Under the pieces are notes generated by a model that was not told the origin of the DNA, made no database searches, and saw nothing but the letters and a program-made list of their open reading frames with translations. A program made the position numbers and the translations under genes. This document shows, piece by piece, positions 19,078 through 29,391 of a DNA stretch of 64,000 nt (its first letter is position 1; each line of letters starts with the position of its first letter). The stretch is from Syntrophomonas palmitatica JCM 14374 (GTDB lineage: Bacteria; Bacillota; Syntrophomonadia; Syntrophomonadales; Syntrophomonadaceae), in assembly GCF_001311885.1 (NCBI RefSeq), contig NZ_BBCE01000011.1, forward strand, positions 1-64,000, written 5' to 3'.

Positions 19078-20160
19078 CTAATATGTCCTAATCACATTAT
19101 AAAGCGTATCTCTTTCAGTGGGTATATAGCCGGATTCCTTGATAAGAGCTACTATTTCTTCCTTGGTGATTCCTTTCTGAGTCTGGGCTCCGGCTGCGTG
19201 CATAATCCTTTCCTCGATTACCGTGCCGTCAATATCATCGGCCCCAAAATCCAGAGCTAATTGCGCAATGGGCAGTCCAAGCATTATCCAGAAGGCTTTA
19301 ATATGATCAATATTGTCCAGCATTAAACGGGAAATAGCCAGTGTCTTTAAATCATCAATAGCGCTGGTTCTTTTCATGTGAGCCAAATTAGTGTTTTCCG
19401 GCAGGAAAGGCAAGGGAATGAATGATTGAAAACCCGGAGCCGTATCTTGCAATTCGCGCAGCTTAATAAGATGATCAATACGATCTTCCAGGGTTTCTAT
19501 ATGACCAAACAGCATGGTACAGTTTGTTTTGATGCCTAATTCATGAGCAGTCAGGTGAACTTGCAGCCATTCATCACTATTGGCCTTGCGCGGACATAAT
19601 TGGCTGCGTATTTTGTCATTTAGTATTTCCGCGCCTCCGCCAGGCAGGGAACCCAAACCGGCTGCTTTTAGTGTCGAAAGCACTTCACGGATGCTGAGAC
19701 CGCTAATCTGTGTAAAGTAGAATATCTCTACCGCCGTAAAACCTTGAATATGAATCTGGGGGAATTCCTCATGGAATTTACGTACTATATCCACGTAATA
19801 TGAAAATGGCATAGTAGGATGAAGGGAACTAACGATATGAAACTCCGTTATTCCGTAATCAACCGCCTCGGCCCCATAAGCAAAAGCCTCTTCTGCGTTC
19901 ATTACATAGGGGTCTCCCGATCCGTTTTCATCAACTCCAAAGGCACAGAATTCACAGCGAGATACACAGATATTACTTAGATTGATATGGCGGTTTACAT
20001 TGAAATAAACATTCCTGCCCGACACCTCATGTTTTTTCCTTCGAGCCAGACCTGCCAGCCATAGAATATCATCGCACGCATATAGAGCCAGTCCATCCTC
20101 ACGAGTCAGGCGCTGTTTATTATTAACCTTTTCCTCAATGTCAGTCAGAATTTTATCCAT
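19078..20160 (-). CDS. mqnE: Aminofutalosine synthase (radical SAM)
   Basis: 360 residues from the ATG at 20160 (AGAGGAGAT upstream). Adds the adenosyl group to the MqnA product to make 6-amino-6-deoxyfutalosine. The radical-SAM cluster motif is CVSRCEFC; HIVSSLHPTMPF, GLGSLPGGGAEIL and QSFIPLPFLPENT follow and fit MqnE. First gene of the menaquinone run. Confidence 0.93.
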   Translation of the reverse strand: MDKILTDIEEKVNNKQRLTREDGLALYACDDILWLAGLARRKKHEVSGRNVYFNVNRHINLSNICVSRCEFCAFGVDENGSGDPYVMNAEEAFAYGAEAVDYGITEFHIVSSLHPTMPFSYYVDIVRKFHEEFPQIHIQGFTAVEIFYFTQISGLSIREVLSTLKAAGLGSLPGGGAEILNDKIRSQLCPRKANSDEWLQVHLTAHELGIKTNCTMLFGHIETLEDRIDHLIKLRELQDTAPGFQSFIPLPFLPENTNLAHMKRTSAIDDLKTLAISRLMLDNIDHIKAFWIMLGLPIAQLALDFGADDIDGTVIEERIMHAAGAQTQKGITKEEIVALIKESGYIPTERDTLYNVIRTY

Positions 20161-20302
20161 TCCGCATCTCCTCTTAGTAACATAGGACAATTATAGCAAA
20201 TTAACCGCAAATACTTAATTGCGTTTTAGGGTTATTGTCATTTATAAAACCCCATCTTCTGTTTAGATTGATTAACATTTGTTTAATAGAATGCCAATAT
20301 AA

Positions 20303-20328
20303 AAAGCCCCGGTATCCAACCAGGGCTT
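20303..20328 (-). terminator. Rho-independent terminator after ddl
   Basis: On the minus strand an AAGCCCtGG/CCgGGGCTT stem with a 7-base loop is followed by TTTTT. It lies 20 bases past the ddl stop. Confidence 0.8.
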
Positions 20329-20347
20329 GAAATATAATATACAGGTT

Positions 20348-21273
20348 TTATTCCATGGCCAAATTTATCAGCATTTCCACCAAATCATCGTATTCTATCC
20401 CTTGAGCCTTTGCGGCATCAGGTACCAGACTCATGTCAGTCATACCAGGAATCGTGTTGACTTCAAGTACGAAAGGATTGCCCTGTTTATCAACAATAAT
20501 ATCTATGCGTGAAAAGCCGCGGCATCCCATAGCTTTATAGGTTGCCGCCGTAATCTGTTTTACCTTTTCACATACATCCTGGCTTATACGAGCCGGAATA
20601 ATGTGCTCGCACATACCCGGGGTATATTTGGATTCATAATCATAGAAATCGTTTTTAGAGATGATTTCTATTACCGGCAGTACCTGAGCTCATCATTACC
20701 TATCACCGCCACTGTAAGCAAATCGCCATCGATAAATTTTTCCACCAATATTTCATTATCAAGTCTAAAAGCATCCTCTACTGCCTCCTGCAAACCGCTT
20801 TCCAGCTTTACGATATGAGTGCCGATACTCGAACCCTGCGTGGCCGGTTTTACAACTAGAGGAAGGCCAAATTTTTCTATAAGTGATTTTAATACCAAAC
20901 CATCACGTGTAAATGCCTTTTTGCTGAGTATGACAAAGTCAGGAGTAGGAAGCCCTTCATAAATAAACATCTTCTTGCTGATGATTTTATTCATACATAT
21001 AGCGCTGCATGCTACCCCCGAACCTGTGTAGGGAATACCCAGCAGTTCCAAATACCCCTGCACTGTACCATCTTCCCCGTTCTTCCCATGCAGGGCAATA
21101 AAAACTACATCCGGTGATATTCTTTCGATTTCACTCAGTTTATTTTCGGCAAGATCCAATTTTTCAGCTTCAAATCCCTTTCTAAGCAACGCCTGGTATA
21201 CGCCTTCACCGCTCTTGAGAGATACCTCTCTTTCTTCTGAAGTACCACCCAGAAGAACCAGTACCCGGGTCAT
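20348..21273 (-). CDS. ddl: D-alanine--D-alanine ligase (frameshifted)
   Basis: Joins two D-alanines with ATP for peptidoglycan. 308 residues once one G is restored near 20684 (CTCAGGTACTG to CTCAGGGTACTG), giving NDELRVLPVIEI without interruption. Motifs: [36 protein letters not shown] and, after the break, [20 protein letters not shown] with the metal ligands. Start ATG 21273 or GTG 21282. As sequenced, two partial reading frames are left. Confidence 0.88.
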
Positions 21274-21693
21274 TGTCTTCACCGCCCCTTATTATTGCTA
21301 TATAATTATTACTCCTAAAAACATTATTCCTTACAGTCTCGTGATATACCAAATCAAAAACATAAGCATTTCGTAACAAATTAAATAATACTCCTAATAC
21401 CAAACCGCTTCAAGAGTAGCAGCCGCAGGATGAAATATTATCGTTGTCGCATTATAGCTCAACTGCGAGAGTTATGTTGCTGAATTATCTTGCTGCAACT
21501 ACTATGCTCAGTTAAAAGGCTACCCTGTCTGGCATTAAATTATTTCCAAACCCTAAAATAACCTTGTTAAACTATTGCAATTTTGCTACAATAGTTTGGC
21601 AGGCAAATTCCGTCTCCTGGAGCGGCGATATAATTACTATCTCTGGTCTCAGCCGCCCAAATGCGCTGGTATTATGCGGAATGCCTAAAACTC
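21274..21693. other. 420-base gap with paired inverted repeats and a tRNA promoter
   Basis: No protein gene. Segment 21415-21524 has competing pairings: AGTAGCAGC (21415-21423) with GCTGC-AA-CTACT (21492-21503), and GTAGC (21416-21420) with GCTAC (21519-21523), around a small AACT/AGTT hairpin. It may be an untranslated leader of ddl or a small RNA. No known riboswitch recognised. Confidence 0.35.
21564..21592 (+). promoter_or_regulatory. Sigma-A-type promoter of tRNA-Trp with overlapping dyad
   Basis: TTGTTA (21564-21569), a 17-base spacer and TACAAT (21587-21592). A perfect 9-bp inverted repeat AAACTATTG/CAATAGTTT (21569-21577, 21589-21597) overlaps the -10 and spacer. The tRNA begins about 100 bases further on. 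Confidence 0.6.
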
Positions 21694-21769
21694 AGGGGAG
21701 TAGCTCAATTGGCAGAGCATCGGTCTCCAAAACCGAGGGCTGGGGGTTCGAGACCTCTCTCCCCTGCCA
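21694..21769 (+). tRNA. tRNA-Trp (CCA anticodon)
   Basis: 76 bases including an encoded CCA end. The acceptor stem AGGGGAG/CTCCCCT pairs fully. The D arm is GCTC...AGAGC, the anticodon arm TCGGT-CTCCAAA-ACCGA reads CCA, and the T arm is GGGGG-TTCGAGA-CCTCT with two G-U pairs. G73 is the usual tryptophan discriminator. It stands alone. Confidence 0.95.
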
Positions 21770-21810
21770 TAAGAAATATAGCAACCGCGCAGACGCGCGG
21801 TTATCTTATA

Positions 21811-21841
21811 AATCCCGGAGCAAATGTCTGGGATTATATTT
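21811..21841 (+). terminator. Terminator after tRNA-Trp
   Basis: AATCCC...GGGATT stem (21811-21835) followed by ATATTTTTTC. A second small GC-rich hairpin, AACCGCGC/GCGCGGTT, lies at 21783-21802. Confidence 0.7.
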
Positions 21842-21884
21842 TTTCTGTAATATAACAATATATAACGAATATAACGATTAGCCC

Positions 21885-22919
21885 TTAGTTTTGATTTAAT
21901 AATGAAAAAACCCATTGCGGTATGAGTTCCAGAGGCAGTTGTTTTTCGACGGCGCCTATATCAAATGCCACCTTGGGCATACCATAAACCACACAGGTTT
22001 CTTCATTTTGGCCGATCGTTCTGGCTCCCTTTTGCCGCATAGCCAACAGTCCTTTAGCGCCATCACTTCCCATACCGGTAAGGATTATCCCTATCGCGCT
22101 GCTGCCCACATTATCAGCTGCGGAATTAAACAGTACATCCACAGATGGGCAATGACCATTAACCTTTTCTCCGCTTTTACATTCCACCTTGTATTTGCTT
22201 CCCGATTTTCTTATCCTCATATGATAATCACCCGCAGCGATAAGAGCTCGGCCCGAATACACTTCGTCCCCGTTCTGCGCCTCTTTCACTTCCATTGAAC
22301 ATGAATCATGCAGCCTTTTGGCATACATATTAGTAAACCGAGCCGGCATATGTTGTACAATAACAATACCGGGTGTATCTGCCGGGAATGTTTTCATCAG
22401 CTGAAAAATGGCTTCTGTTCCGCCAGTAGAAGCGCCAATAGCAATAATCTTTTCTGTGTTCCCCAGGTTTAATCGTCCCATTGGTTTAACAACATTTAAA
22501 TCTTTTTTCCAGTGTCCGACTTTAGCCGTTGAGGCTATCTTGATTTTTATTATCAATTCATTAATCATGGCTTCCCAACTTTGATTTTTAGACATATCCG
22601 GCTTGGACACAAAATCAACCGCCCCGGCGTTCAAGGCTTCGAATACTTTTTCGCTTAAGCCGCTAATCATCACTACCGGGATGGGAAATTGGGGCATCAG
22701 CCTACGCAGAAATTCTATGCCGTTCATTCTGGGCATTTCCACGTCCAGCGTCATGACATCAGGTTCATATTGCAAAATTTTATCCCGAGCGGTAAAAGGG
22801 TTCGAGGCTGCAGCTACTACTTCCAAAGCCGGATCGCTGGATATTCCCCGAACCAGTATTTCCCGGAAGAAAAATGAGTCGTCTACAACCAATACTTTTA
22901 TTTTCTTACAATTTTGCAA
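21885..22919 (-). CDS. cheB: CheB-type protein-glutamate methylesterase
   Basis: 344 residues. A receiver domain (1-120; VVDDSFFFRE, phospho-acceptor in MTLDVEMPRMNG, MISGL, SKP) is joined by a linker to a methylesterase domain (about 155-340) with GASTGGTEA (catalytic Ser), QHMPARFT (His) and TGMGSDGA (Asp). It removes methyl groups from chemoreceptors when phosphorylated. No other chemotaxis gene lies nearby. The start is a TTG after AGGAAGGAG. Confidence 0.9.
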   Translation of the reverse strand: MQNCKKIKVLVVDDSFFFREILVRGISSDPALEVVAAASNPFTARDKILQYEPDVMTLDVEMPRMNGIEFLRRLMPQFPIPVVMISGLSEKVFEALNAGAVDFVSKPDMSKNQSWEAMINELIIKIKIASTAKVGHWKKDLNVVKPMGRLNLGNTEKIIAIGASTGGTEAIFQLMKTFPADTPGIVIVQHMPARFTNMYAKRLHDSCSMEVKEAQNGDEVYSGRALIAAGDYHMRIRKSGSKYKVECKSGEKVNGHCPSVDVLFNSAADNVGSSAIGIILTGMGSDGAKGLLAMRQKGARTIGQNEETCVVYGMPKVAFDIGAVEKQLPLELIPQWVFSLLNQN

Positions 22920-23067
22920 ACGCCCTACTCCTTCCTGTAAACATCCGGCATTACATACCGGTAATTGCTTTCACCACGGTTAATGGGCTCCGTAGTAATT
23001 TACACATAAATTGAGTTAACAACCTGCGAGATCTGACATGACTATCAAATAAAACTCCTGCTTATAG

Positions 23068-23900
23068 CTATTCGATTATAACTACGGTTTTTTATTATCC
23101 CAGATTACCTTACGCCCCAGTGACTCTGCGAGCGGCCTCACCGGTACCCACGAGGTGTTATTATAAATAACCCCTGGTATTATGCTGCTTCCCGTAACAA
23201 TATTAACAGATCCTGGAGGGGCCGCCGGTATAGTTGTATTTATCGGCGGGATAATTACAGCCCGCATATCCTCATGCCACTCTACTTCTTTTTCAAGAGC
23301 CTCGGCCAGCTTGCGTACTGGCGCATAAACCTGGTTATTAATCAACAATCCGTGTATTTCCGGTTTTGTTATCTTAATTTTAATTGCCGGGTACTGAGAA
23401 GCAGGGTCGGCAAGATCTTTAAACAACCTTTCCCATGAAAATCCGGGGCCGGGATCATGTTGGCGATTTACCGAATCTATGCGGTAATGTCCTATGATGT
23501 GGTCTCTATCTGCTGGTATATTATATTTTTCAATAATATGTCGGTGCAGCCAGAGGCTGGCCTGATACTGAGCCTCGGTCAGCGCCTGCCCGCCCAGAGC
23601 CTCATGTTCAATTCCCACAGTATAATAATTGGGATTGCTGCCATCGTATAAAGTCCAGTCAGGTTTATTGACTATGCCGGCATGCCAAGCCGTATCCTCA
23701 TCTTTAACCATCTGAAATATTTCGCCCTTGCGTGTAACAAGGTAATGGGCTGATGCTTTAGATATCGGATTGCATAACCAGGAGAGTGCGCCTTCAGCTG
23801 ATCCCGCGGTAATATGGTCTACGATGGCTAAAATTCTTCTATTGTGTCTTCCGCGGCTATAATTAGGAGATTGAATAAATGTTACCTCCACATTAAACAT
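23068..23900 (-). CDS. N-acetylmuramoyl-L-alanine amidase with copper-amine-oxidase-N-like repeats
   Basis: Cleaves the amide between MurNAc and the stem peptide. An amidase_2/PGRP domain (about 15-165) has the zinc-site segments IVDHITAG, HYLVTRKG, IIGHYRI and RQHDPG. It is followed by two short beta-rich repeats (VYAPVRKLAEALEKEVEW and VPVRPLAESLGRKVIW) of the Cu_amine_oxidN1 type seen on surface proteins. No signal peptide. As sequenced, it ends at WDNKKP; adding one A to the A6 run near 23090 gives WDNKKTVVIIE and a stop at 23068, which completes the repeat. AAAGGATG precedes the ATG. Confidence 0.82.
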
Positions 23901-24199
23901 CCTTTCTATGTGTTTAAAATGTGTTATAACGAGTAAATGTTTTCTTCCATTTTCATTTACGTAGCAAAGAGAAGAACGTGGGGGAAGATTGTGAAAGTTG
24001 AGCTATATTCTGATAGAAGATTGACCTTTTTATGGGTAAACATAAAACAGGCATTTATTGTATTCGCAGCACAATAAACGAATGGTTAATCTGGTGCAAA
24101 TAATATTACCTGCTACCATAATATGGCCTTATACCTTTTTCTGCAACTCGGGATTTTTCGTTTTATTTTGGTGTGCGTGTTGATGTGCAAGTAATAATT
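23901..24199. other. Gap with no supportable gene
   Basis: AT-rich. The only structure seen is a TTTATTGT/ACAATAAA hairpin around 24055-24080, which could stop minus-strand transcription from the mscS gene. Confidence 0.4.
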
Positions 24200-25251
24200 C
24201 TATTTTATATTTGCAGTGCTTGCTGCCATAGTGAGGTTTTCCTGGCGTAGAATTTCAATAATTCCCAGATTGATAATCTGCCGGTTAGCGAGGTAGTCTT
24301 CTCCCTGATTGCCAACCGTAAAACAACTAACCAGAATATCTATACTTGATGCTGAAAGTATCTCCAGATTGACTTTAATGCCGTCTTCCTGCAAACCAGG
24401 TGTATTCAGTAATAATTGCCTTATCTTGTCCATACATGATAGTATTTTTTCTGCCGGTGTATCTGCAGCCAGACTGACATAGAAGCTGATTTTGCGTTTG
24501 TCCATTCGCGACAGGTTGGTAATGGGCTCATTAGCCAGAGTGGCATTAGGAACCGTCACCAGTGATTGGTCCCCGGCGCGTATTTTGGTGCTGCGAAACG
24601 AAATGTCCTCTACTTTTCCCTGCACTCTGGGAGTAGAGATGTTCTCGCCCAGAATAAAAGGTTTTTCCATAATCAGGACTATGCCGGCAAAAAGGTTAGC
24701 CAACATTTCCCGGGCCGCCAGGGCCACCGCGAGCCCCCCAGACCGAGACCAGCAATGAAACCGTTTACTTCGTATCCCCATTCGTTGGCTACCAGTACAA
24801 TCACCAGGGCTATGATTATAAAACGCAGTAGCTTTGAAAAGAACGGCAGCAAAATAATATCAAGGTGTAGATTGTTCCTTATTTCTTCAGAAAAAAGGGA
24901 ATCGATAGCGCACAGATCGTAAAAACCCATCCCTAAAATAATAATTAATAATGAACGGCATATTTGACCCGTCATTATATCTGCCGATTGGGTCAACGGC
25001 AGATAACGAATGGCTAAATAAATACCTAAAAGATAAACTAAATAACGCAGGGGTTTTACAAATGCGGCCAGGAAATTTCCTAGTCCGGCTATACCCCTAT
25101 TCTCAGCTTCTCTGATAAATCTGCGCAGTACAAAAGTACAGATTTTTTCTGCTACGGCAGTAATCAGTAAAATTGCTGCCGCACCTAACAAATAACCCAG
25201 TAGGGGATACAGGCTAATTTCTAATTGTAAACCTGTAAGCAACTCATTCAC
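24200..25251 (-). CDS. MscS-family mechanosensitive channel (frameshifted)
   Basis: 350 residues after restoring one G in the G6 run at about 24734-24739, which rejoins NGFIAGLGLGG to LAVALAAREMLANLFAG, the pore helix of the family. Four or more N-terminal membrane segments (about 15-37, 62-88, 97-113, 135-155) precede the pore. The cytosolic beta domain follows (FILGENI, GKVEDISFRSTKIR, VTVPNATLANEPITN). It would release solutes on hypo-osmotic shock. Confidence 0.85.
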
Positions 25252-25348
25252 GATAACTTCCTGCCCTTTAATCAGTTCTTGACTTTGAAAGTATTAATAG
25301 TAACTACCCGGGTAAGAATTATATTAATACTAACCGGGGGGTCGTATT

Positions 25349-25618
25349 TTGCATAAAGTTCGTTCACTGTTTGCCTTGCTGCTTATGTCTGTCTTTTTGC
25401 TGGTACTTTCTTGTTGCGGATTGCTGATTAGTGATAATTCATTATATATTATGGCAATATTTCTAACCAGTCTTGCTGCAACTTATATTTGTTATACCCT
25501 CTATGATTTAAGGGTATTGCCCAAGTCAGAAACTCGCCAGGAGTATTACTTCTATTTTATTGACAGCAGCCCCCAGTCACAAGACGTACTATATCAACAA
25601 TTAAAAAGAAGGGCATAA
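25349..25618 (+). CDS. Small membrane protein, unrecognised
   Basis: 89 residues from a TTG preceded by GGGGGG. Two membrane segments (about 6-26 and 30-50) are followed by a polar tail ending QLKRRA. It stands alone on the plus strand between minus-strand genes and is followed at once by a terminator, which supports it being real. Confidence 0.6.
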   Translation: MHKVRSLFALLLMSVFLLVLSCCGLLISDNSLYIMAIFLTSLAATYICYTLYDLRVLPKSETRQEYYFYFIDSSPQSQDVLYQQLKRRA

Positions 25619-25620
25619 AA

Positions 25621-25645
25621 AGAGAGCTTTTCAGCTCTCTTTTTT
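25621..25645. terminator. Bidirectional terminator
   Basis: Perfect AGAGAGCT/AGCTCTCT stem with a 4-base loop and runs of T on the plus side and A on the other side. It lies between convergent genes (stop at 25618, EF-G-like stop at 25654) and can serve both. Confidence 0.85.
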
Positions 25646-25653
25646 AAATCAGT

Positions 25654-27701
25654 TTATTTGTCCTTTTCTTCTCTCTCCTGACGGGCTTTCTCTATTATCT
25701 TTTCGGCATTCTGAGCCGGTACTTCTTCATAGTGGGAAAATTCCATTCTGAACTTGCCGCGTCCCTGAGTCATGGATTTAAGATCAATGGTATATCGGGC
25801 CATTTCTCCCTGGGGAACCTGCGCTTTGATAACCTGTTTCTTCCCTGCCGGTTCCATACCCATAACCCGTCCGCGTTTGCTGTTCAAGTCACCGATAATG
25901 TCGCCCATATAAGCCTCGGGTACTTCTATTTCTACATTCATAATAGGTTCTAAAAGCACCGGTTTGGCCATTTCCACGCCTTTACGGAAGGCCAGCCTGG
26001 CTGCCAGCTTGAAAGCCATTTCCGAAGAATCTACGGAATGATATGAACCATCATATAGAGTTGCTTTTAAGTTGGTTACGGGATATCCAGCCAGCACGCC
26101 TTCTTCCATGGCTTCAATCAAGCCTTTTTCGACCGCGGGGAAGTAGTTGCGCGGCACGGATCCACCGAAAACATTTTCTTCGAAAATAAATTCTCCTTCA
26201 TCAGTCGGTTCGAATTTAATCCATACATGGCCGTACTGTCCATGACCACCGGTCTGTTTTTTGTGTTTGCCTTCGCATTCAACAGTGCCGCGAATAGTTT
26301 CACGATAGGGAATGCGCATTTCCCGACTGACCACATCCACACCAAATTTACGACTCAACTTGTCAATAATGATATCAACATGAGTATCACCCATGCTCTT
26401 AAGAATAGTCTGTTTGGTTTCCGTATTCTTTTCAACCTTAATGGTGGGGTCTTCTTCCAGAATTCTCTGCAAAGCTCCGCTTAATTTATCTTCGTCACCT
26501 TTACTCTTGGGTTCAATAGCCATATTTAGAGTTGGTTCCGGGAAAACAATTGGATCAAAGATTACGGGGTTAGTTTTTACTGTCAACGTATCACCGGTGC
26601 TTGTTACAGCCAGTTTTGCTACCGCAGCAATATCCCCGGCAAAAATCTCCGGCACCGCAGCCTGTTCCTTGCCGGTCATAATAAGTATTTGCCCGATTTT
26701 TTCTTCTTTTTCTTTATTAGCATTATACACAGGGGTGTCGCTCTTCATTTGTCCGGTATAGAGACGGAACATAGTCAAACGGCGATATACGGATCGGCAA
26801 TAGTCTTAAAAACCTGGGCTGCCATGGGTTCGGTTTCAATATTTTTTCCCTTGATCATAATATTGGTATCTGGAGCAGCCGCGCAATCTACCACAAAATC
26901 CAGCAGGGGTTTTACTGCCATATTGTTTGTAGCACAACCGCAGAATACGAATACGGCTGAGCCGCTGGCAGCAGCCTTTTGAATTCCTGCTCTAACTTCA
27001 TCGTCAGTCAGTTCTTCCCCTTCGAGGTATTTATTGATAAGGTCATCATCAGCTTCGGCTGCTGCTTCTACCAAGGCCTCTTTATAGAGCGCTACATCAT
27101 CTGTCATATCCGCAGGAATTTCTTGAACCGTTACCTTACCGGAACCAGCTTCGAAAATCAAAGCCTTCATGCTTATCAGGTCAACTACACCTTTAAAAGT
27201 ATCTGCGGATCCTATAGGCAGTTGAACAGGCACAATCTGACCCGACAGCTTGTTCTTCATGTCATCAATAACCTTATAAAAATCTGCATTTTCACGATCC
27301 ATGCGATTAATAAACGCCATTTTGGGAATATCCGGGAAATCATCCCAGATTACTTCAGTCTGTACTTCCACACCGGCTGTAGCTGATAGCACCATAACCA
27401 GAGAATCAACAACCCTGGAAGCGGCTATTACCTCAAAGTAGAAATCGGCATAACCAGGGGTATCCAGAACATTTATCTTATGGTCCCTGTATTCGCAGGG
27501 AACCAGAGCTGTGCTGATGGTAATCTTCTTTTTTATCTCTTCGGGCAGAAAGTCAGCCACGGTGTTTCCGTCATCAGTCCTTCCCAGCCTCTTGGTAGCC
27601 CCTGTATTAAAAAGCATAGCTTCAGCCAGTGAAGTCTTTCCTGTTCCTCCATGTCCCACAAGGGCAATATTACGAATCTTGCTGGTAGGGTATACCTTCA
27701 T
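25654..27701 (-). CDS. Elongation factor G paralogue (EF-G2 type, frameshifted)
   Basis: 682 residues once one base is restored near 26785 (IADPYI-GRLTMFRLY in place of a stop). The GTPase domain has GHGGTGKTS as the P-loop, where the housekeeping EF-G has AHIDAGKTT, then DTPGY and NRMDR. Domains III-V follow (GDTHVDIII, GHGQYGHVW, LEPIMNVEIEVPE, GDLNSKRGRVMGM). The variant P-loop and short length mark the EF-G-like paralogue group rather than the main translocase; its role is unsettled. GAGGAGGT precedes the ATG at 27701. Confidence 0.87.
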
Positions 27702-27795
27702 CAAACAACCTCCTCAAAAAATTCTATACCGTAAAAATGGTACTATACTTTGCTTAAAGTAGCAAAACCTTTTTAACCTCAAAACACCGGTATTT

Positions 27796-28059
27796 TTACT
27801 TCTTATTTTTTCCCATCATATAGAAGAGCCAGTAGAGTATTCCGGCTGATACTGCAAATATTAGAATCTGGTAAATAAACAAGCCTTTAAAAACATCAAA
27901 TAACAGTGTAAATACCAGGGCCAGAGCCAGCGGAAATATAAACGCCTGGCTAATGGATTTATCCGGATAAGATGGGTTCATCCTTTTGTTGCGAATATAT
28001 CCAATGTTCAGGAGCAAAAAAAAGATAACCGCGTTAATCAGGAAACTAAAAATGGTCAT
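27796..28059 (-). CDS. Small membrane protein, unrecognised
   Basis: 87 residues with three likely membrane segments (about 3-21, 39-58 and 61-82) and a basic tail GKNKK. Its ATG overlaps the surE stop by four bases, so it is translationally coupled to surE. Confidence 0.6.
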   Translation of the reverse strand: MTIFSFLINAVIFFLLLNIGYIRNKRMNPSYPDKSISQAFIFPLALALVFTLLFDVFKGLFIYQILIFAVSAGILYWLFYMMGKNKK

Positions 28060-28838
28060 AATTTATCTCCCGGCAGATCAAGATAGGAAGCAAAAGAGGT
28101 TCGATATTCCTTGATCAGCTTGTAATCAGTTAAATCCAGGTGAATAGGAGTTATACTGATATATTCCTGCCTAACTGCCAGTACATCCGAATCCTCTTCC
28201 TGTGGTTCATCTACCACGCCGCCTCCAAGCCAATAGTAGGTATTGCCGCGAGGATCCTTACGTTCATCAAAGAGATTGTCATAGTTTCTAACCCCCAGCC
28301 TTGTAATCCTGCTGCCTTTGATTTGTGCCGGTTCAAGGGCGGGTATATTAATATTAATAAGAGTTTTCCTTTCCAATCCATGTTTCATAACCAGATTTAT
28401 AAATTCCCTGCAAAAATGAGCGGCAAACGTAAAATCCATTTCCGCTTGATAGGAATTAAGAGACACAGCTATGGAAGGGATGCCCAATAACACTCCTTCG
28501 GCGGCGGCGGATACAGTACCGGAATAGAGGACATCCGTGCCAGATTGGGCCCATGGTTAATCCCGGATACAACTAAATCCACTGGCTCATCGATCAAACG
28601 ATTAACCGCCAGCTTTACACAGTCGACCGGTGTTCCCCCTACGGTCCAGGAAGCCTTAATGCCGGGAAAATTGTTAGGCACAACTTTAATCGGTTCAAAA
28701 ACGGTTATAGAATGCCCGGTACCGCTTCTTTCACGATCAGGCGCCACCATATAAATCTCGCAATAGGACCCAGGGCCTTAGCCAGGGCATGAATCCCCCG
28801 GCATAAATGCCATCATCATTGGTTAATAGTATTCTCAT
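28056..28838 (-). CDS. surE: 5'-nucleotidase SurE (multiply frameshifted)
   Basis: 261 residues after three single-base repairs. It starts RILLTNDDGIYA; one G in the G5 run near 28788-28792 restores GIHALAKALGPIAR; one T near 28755 restores YMVAPDRERSG; one G near 28542 (CTGGC to CTGGGC) restores [27 protein letters not shown]. The NDD metal site and SGINHGPN are present. It removes phosphate from nucleoside 5'/3'-monophosphates in stationary phase. The start overlaps the lepB stop by four bases. Confidence 0.88.
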
Positions 28839-29378
28839 TCAAAACTAACCCCCCGGGGCAATAGCTTAATATGACCCGGAGGCCAGTAGGTTACAAAGGC
28901 TTTGCCTTTTAAACGGTCCTGTGTGAGCCAGGCGTTCCAGTAGTGACTGTCAAAACTGTGGTTACGATTATCCCCCATTACGAACAAACCGTTGGGAGGC
29001 ACAATTACCGGTCCGTATTCATAATTGAGAGCTTCATCAACATATGGCTCTTTCAGTGGTTTATCGTTTATATAAACCTTACCGTTTTTCATTTCCACCT
29101 TTTCCCCGGGTAACCCTATCACCCTTTTTATGTAATCGTTGGTAGCATTGATCGCTGCAGGAGGTTCAAAAACCACAATATCTCCTTTGGGGCTTTTTAA
29201 AATAGTAAACAAATTTGCATACCATTACCCTATCTTGTTCAACTATAGTGGGAATCATAGAACCCGTAGGAATAATGCGGCCTTCAATTACAAATGTACG
29301 TAAAATCATGGCCAAAACAAACGCAATAACTACTATGCTGACTATTTCCTTAATAAAATCTCGAAATTCTTTGCTCAT
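28835..29378 (-). CDS. lepB: Signal peptidase I (frameshifted)
   Basis: About 180 residues. An N-terminal membrane anchor (about 12-30) is followed by IIPTGSMIPTI with the catalytic Ser, then, across a phase break near 29180, GDIVVFEPP, YIKRVIGLPGEKVE (catalytic Lys) and MGDNRNHSFDSHYW. The shift is net minus one: either one extra C in the C4 run, or two missing G (which would give PQRGDIVVF, the usual family wording). The ATG at 29378 follows GGTGAG. It cleaves signal peptides outside the membrane. Confidence 0.87.
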
Positions 29379-29391
29379 ATTAATCTCACCA

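Noticed and set aside
23068-23900. Prophage endolysin
   Set aside because: No other phage genes are nearby and the tail repeats are typical of cellular surface proteins; the absence of a signal peptide keeps some doubt.
28056-28838. Programmed frameshifting in surE, lepB or the EF-G paralogue
   Set aside because: No slippery heptamers with downstream structure were noticed, and the shifts occur in unrelated genes at unrelated places.
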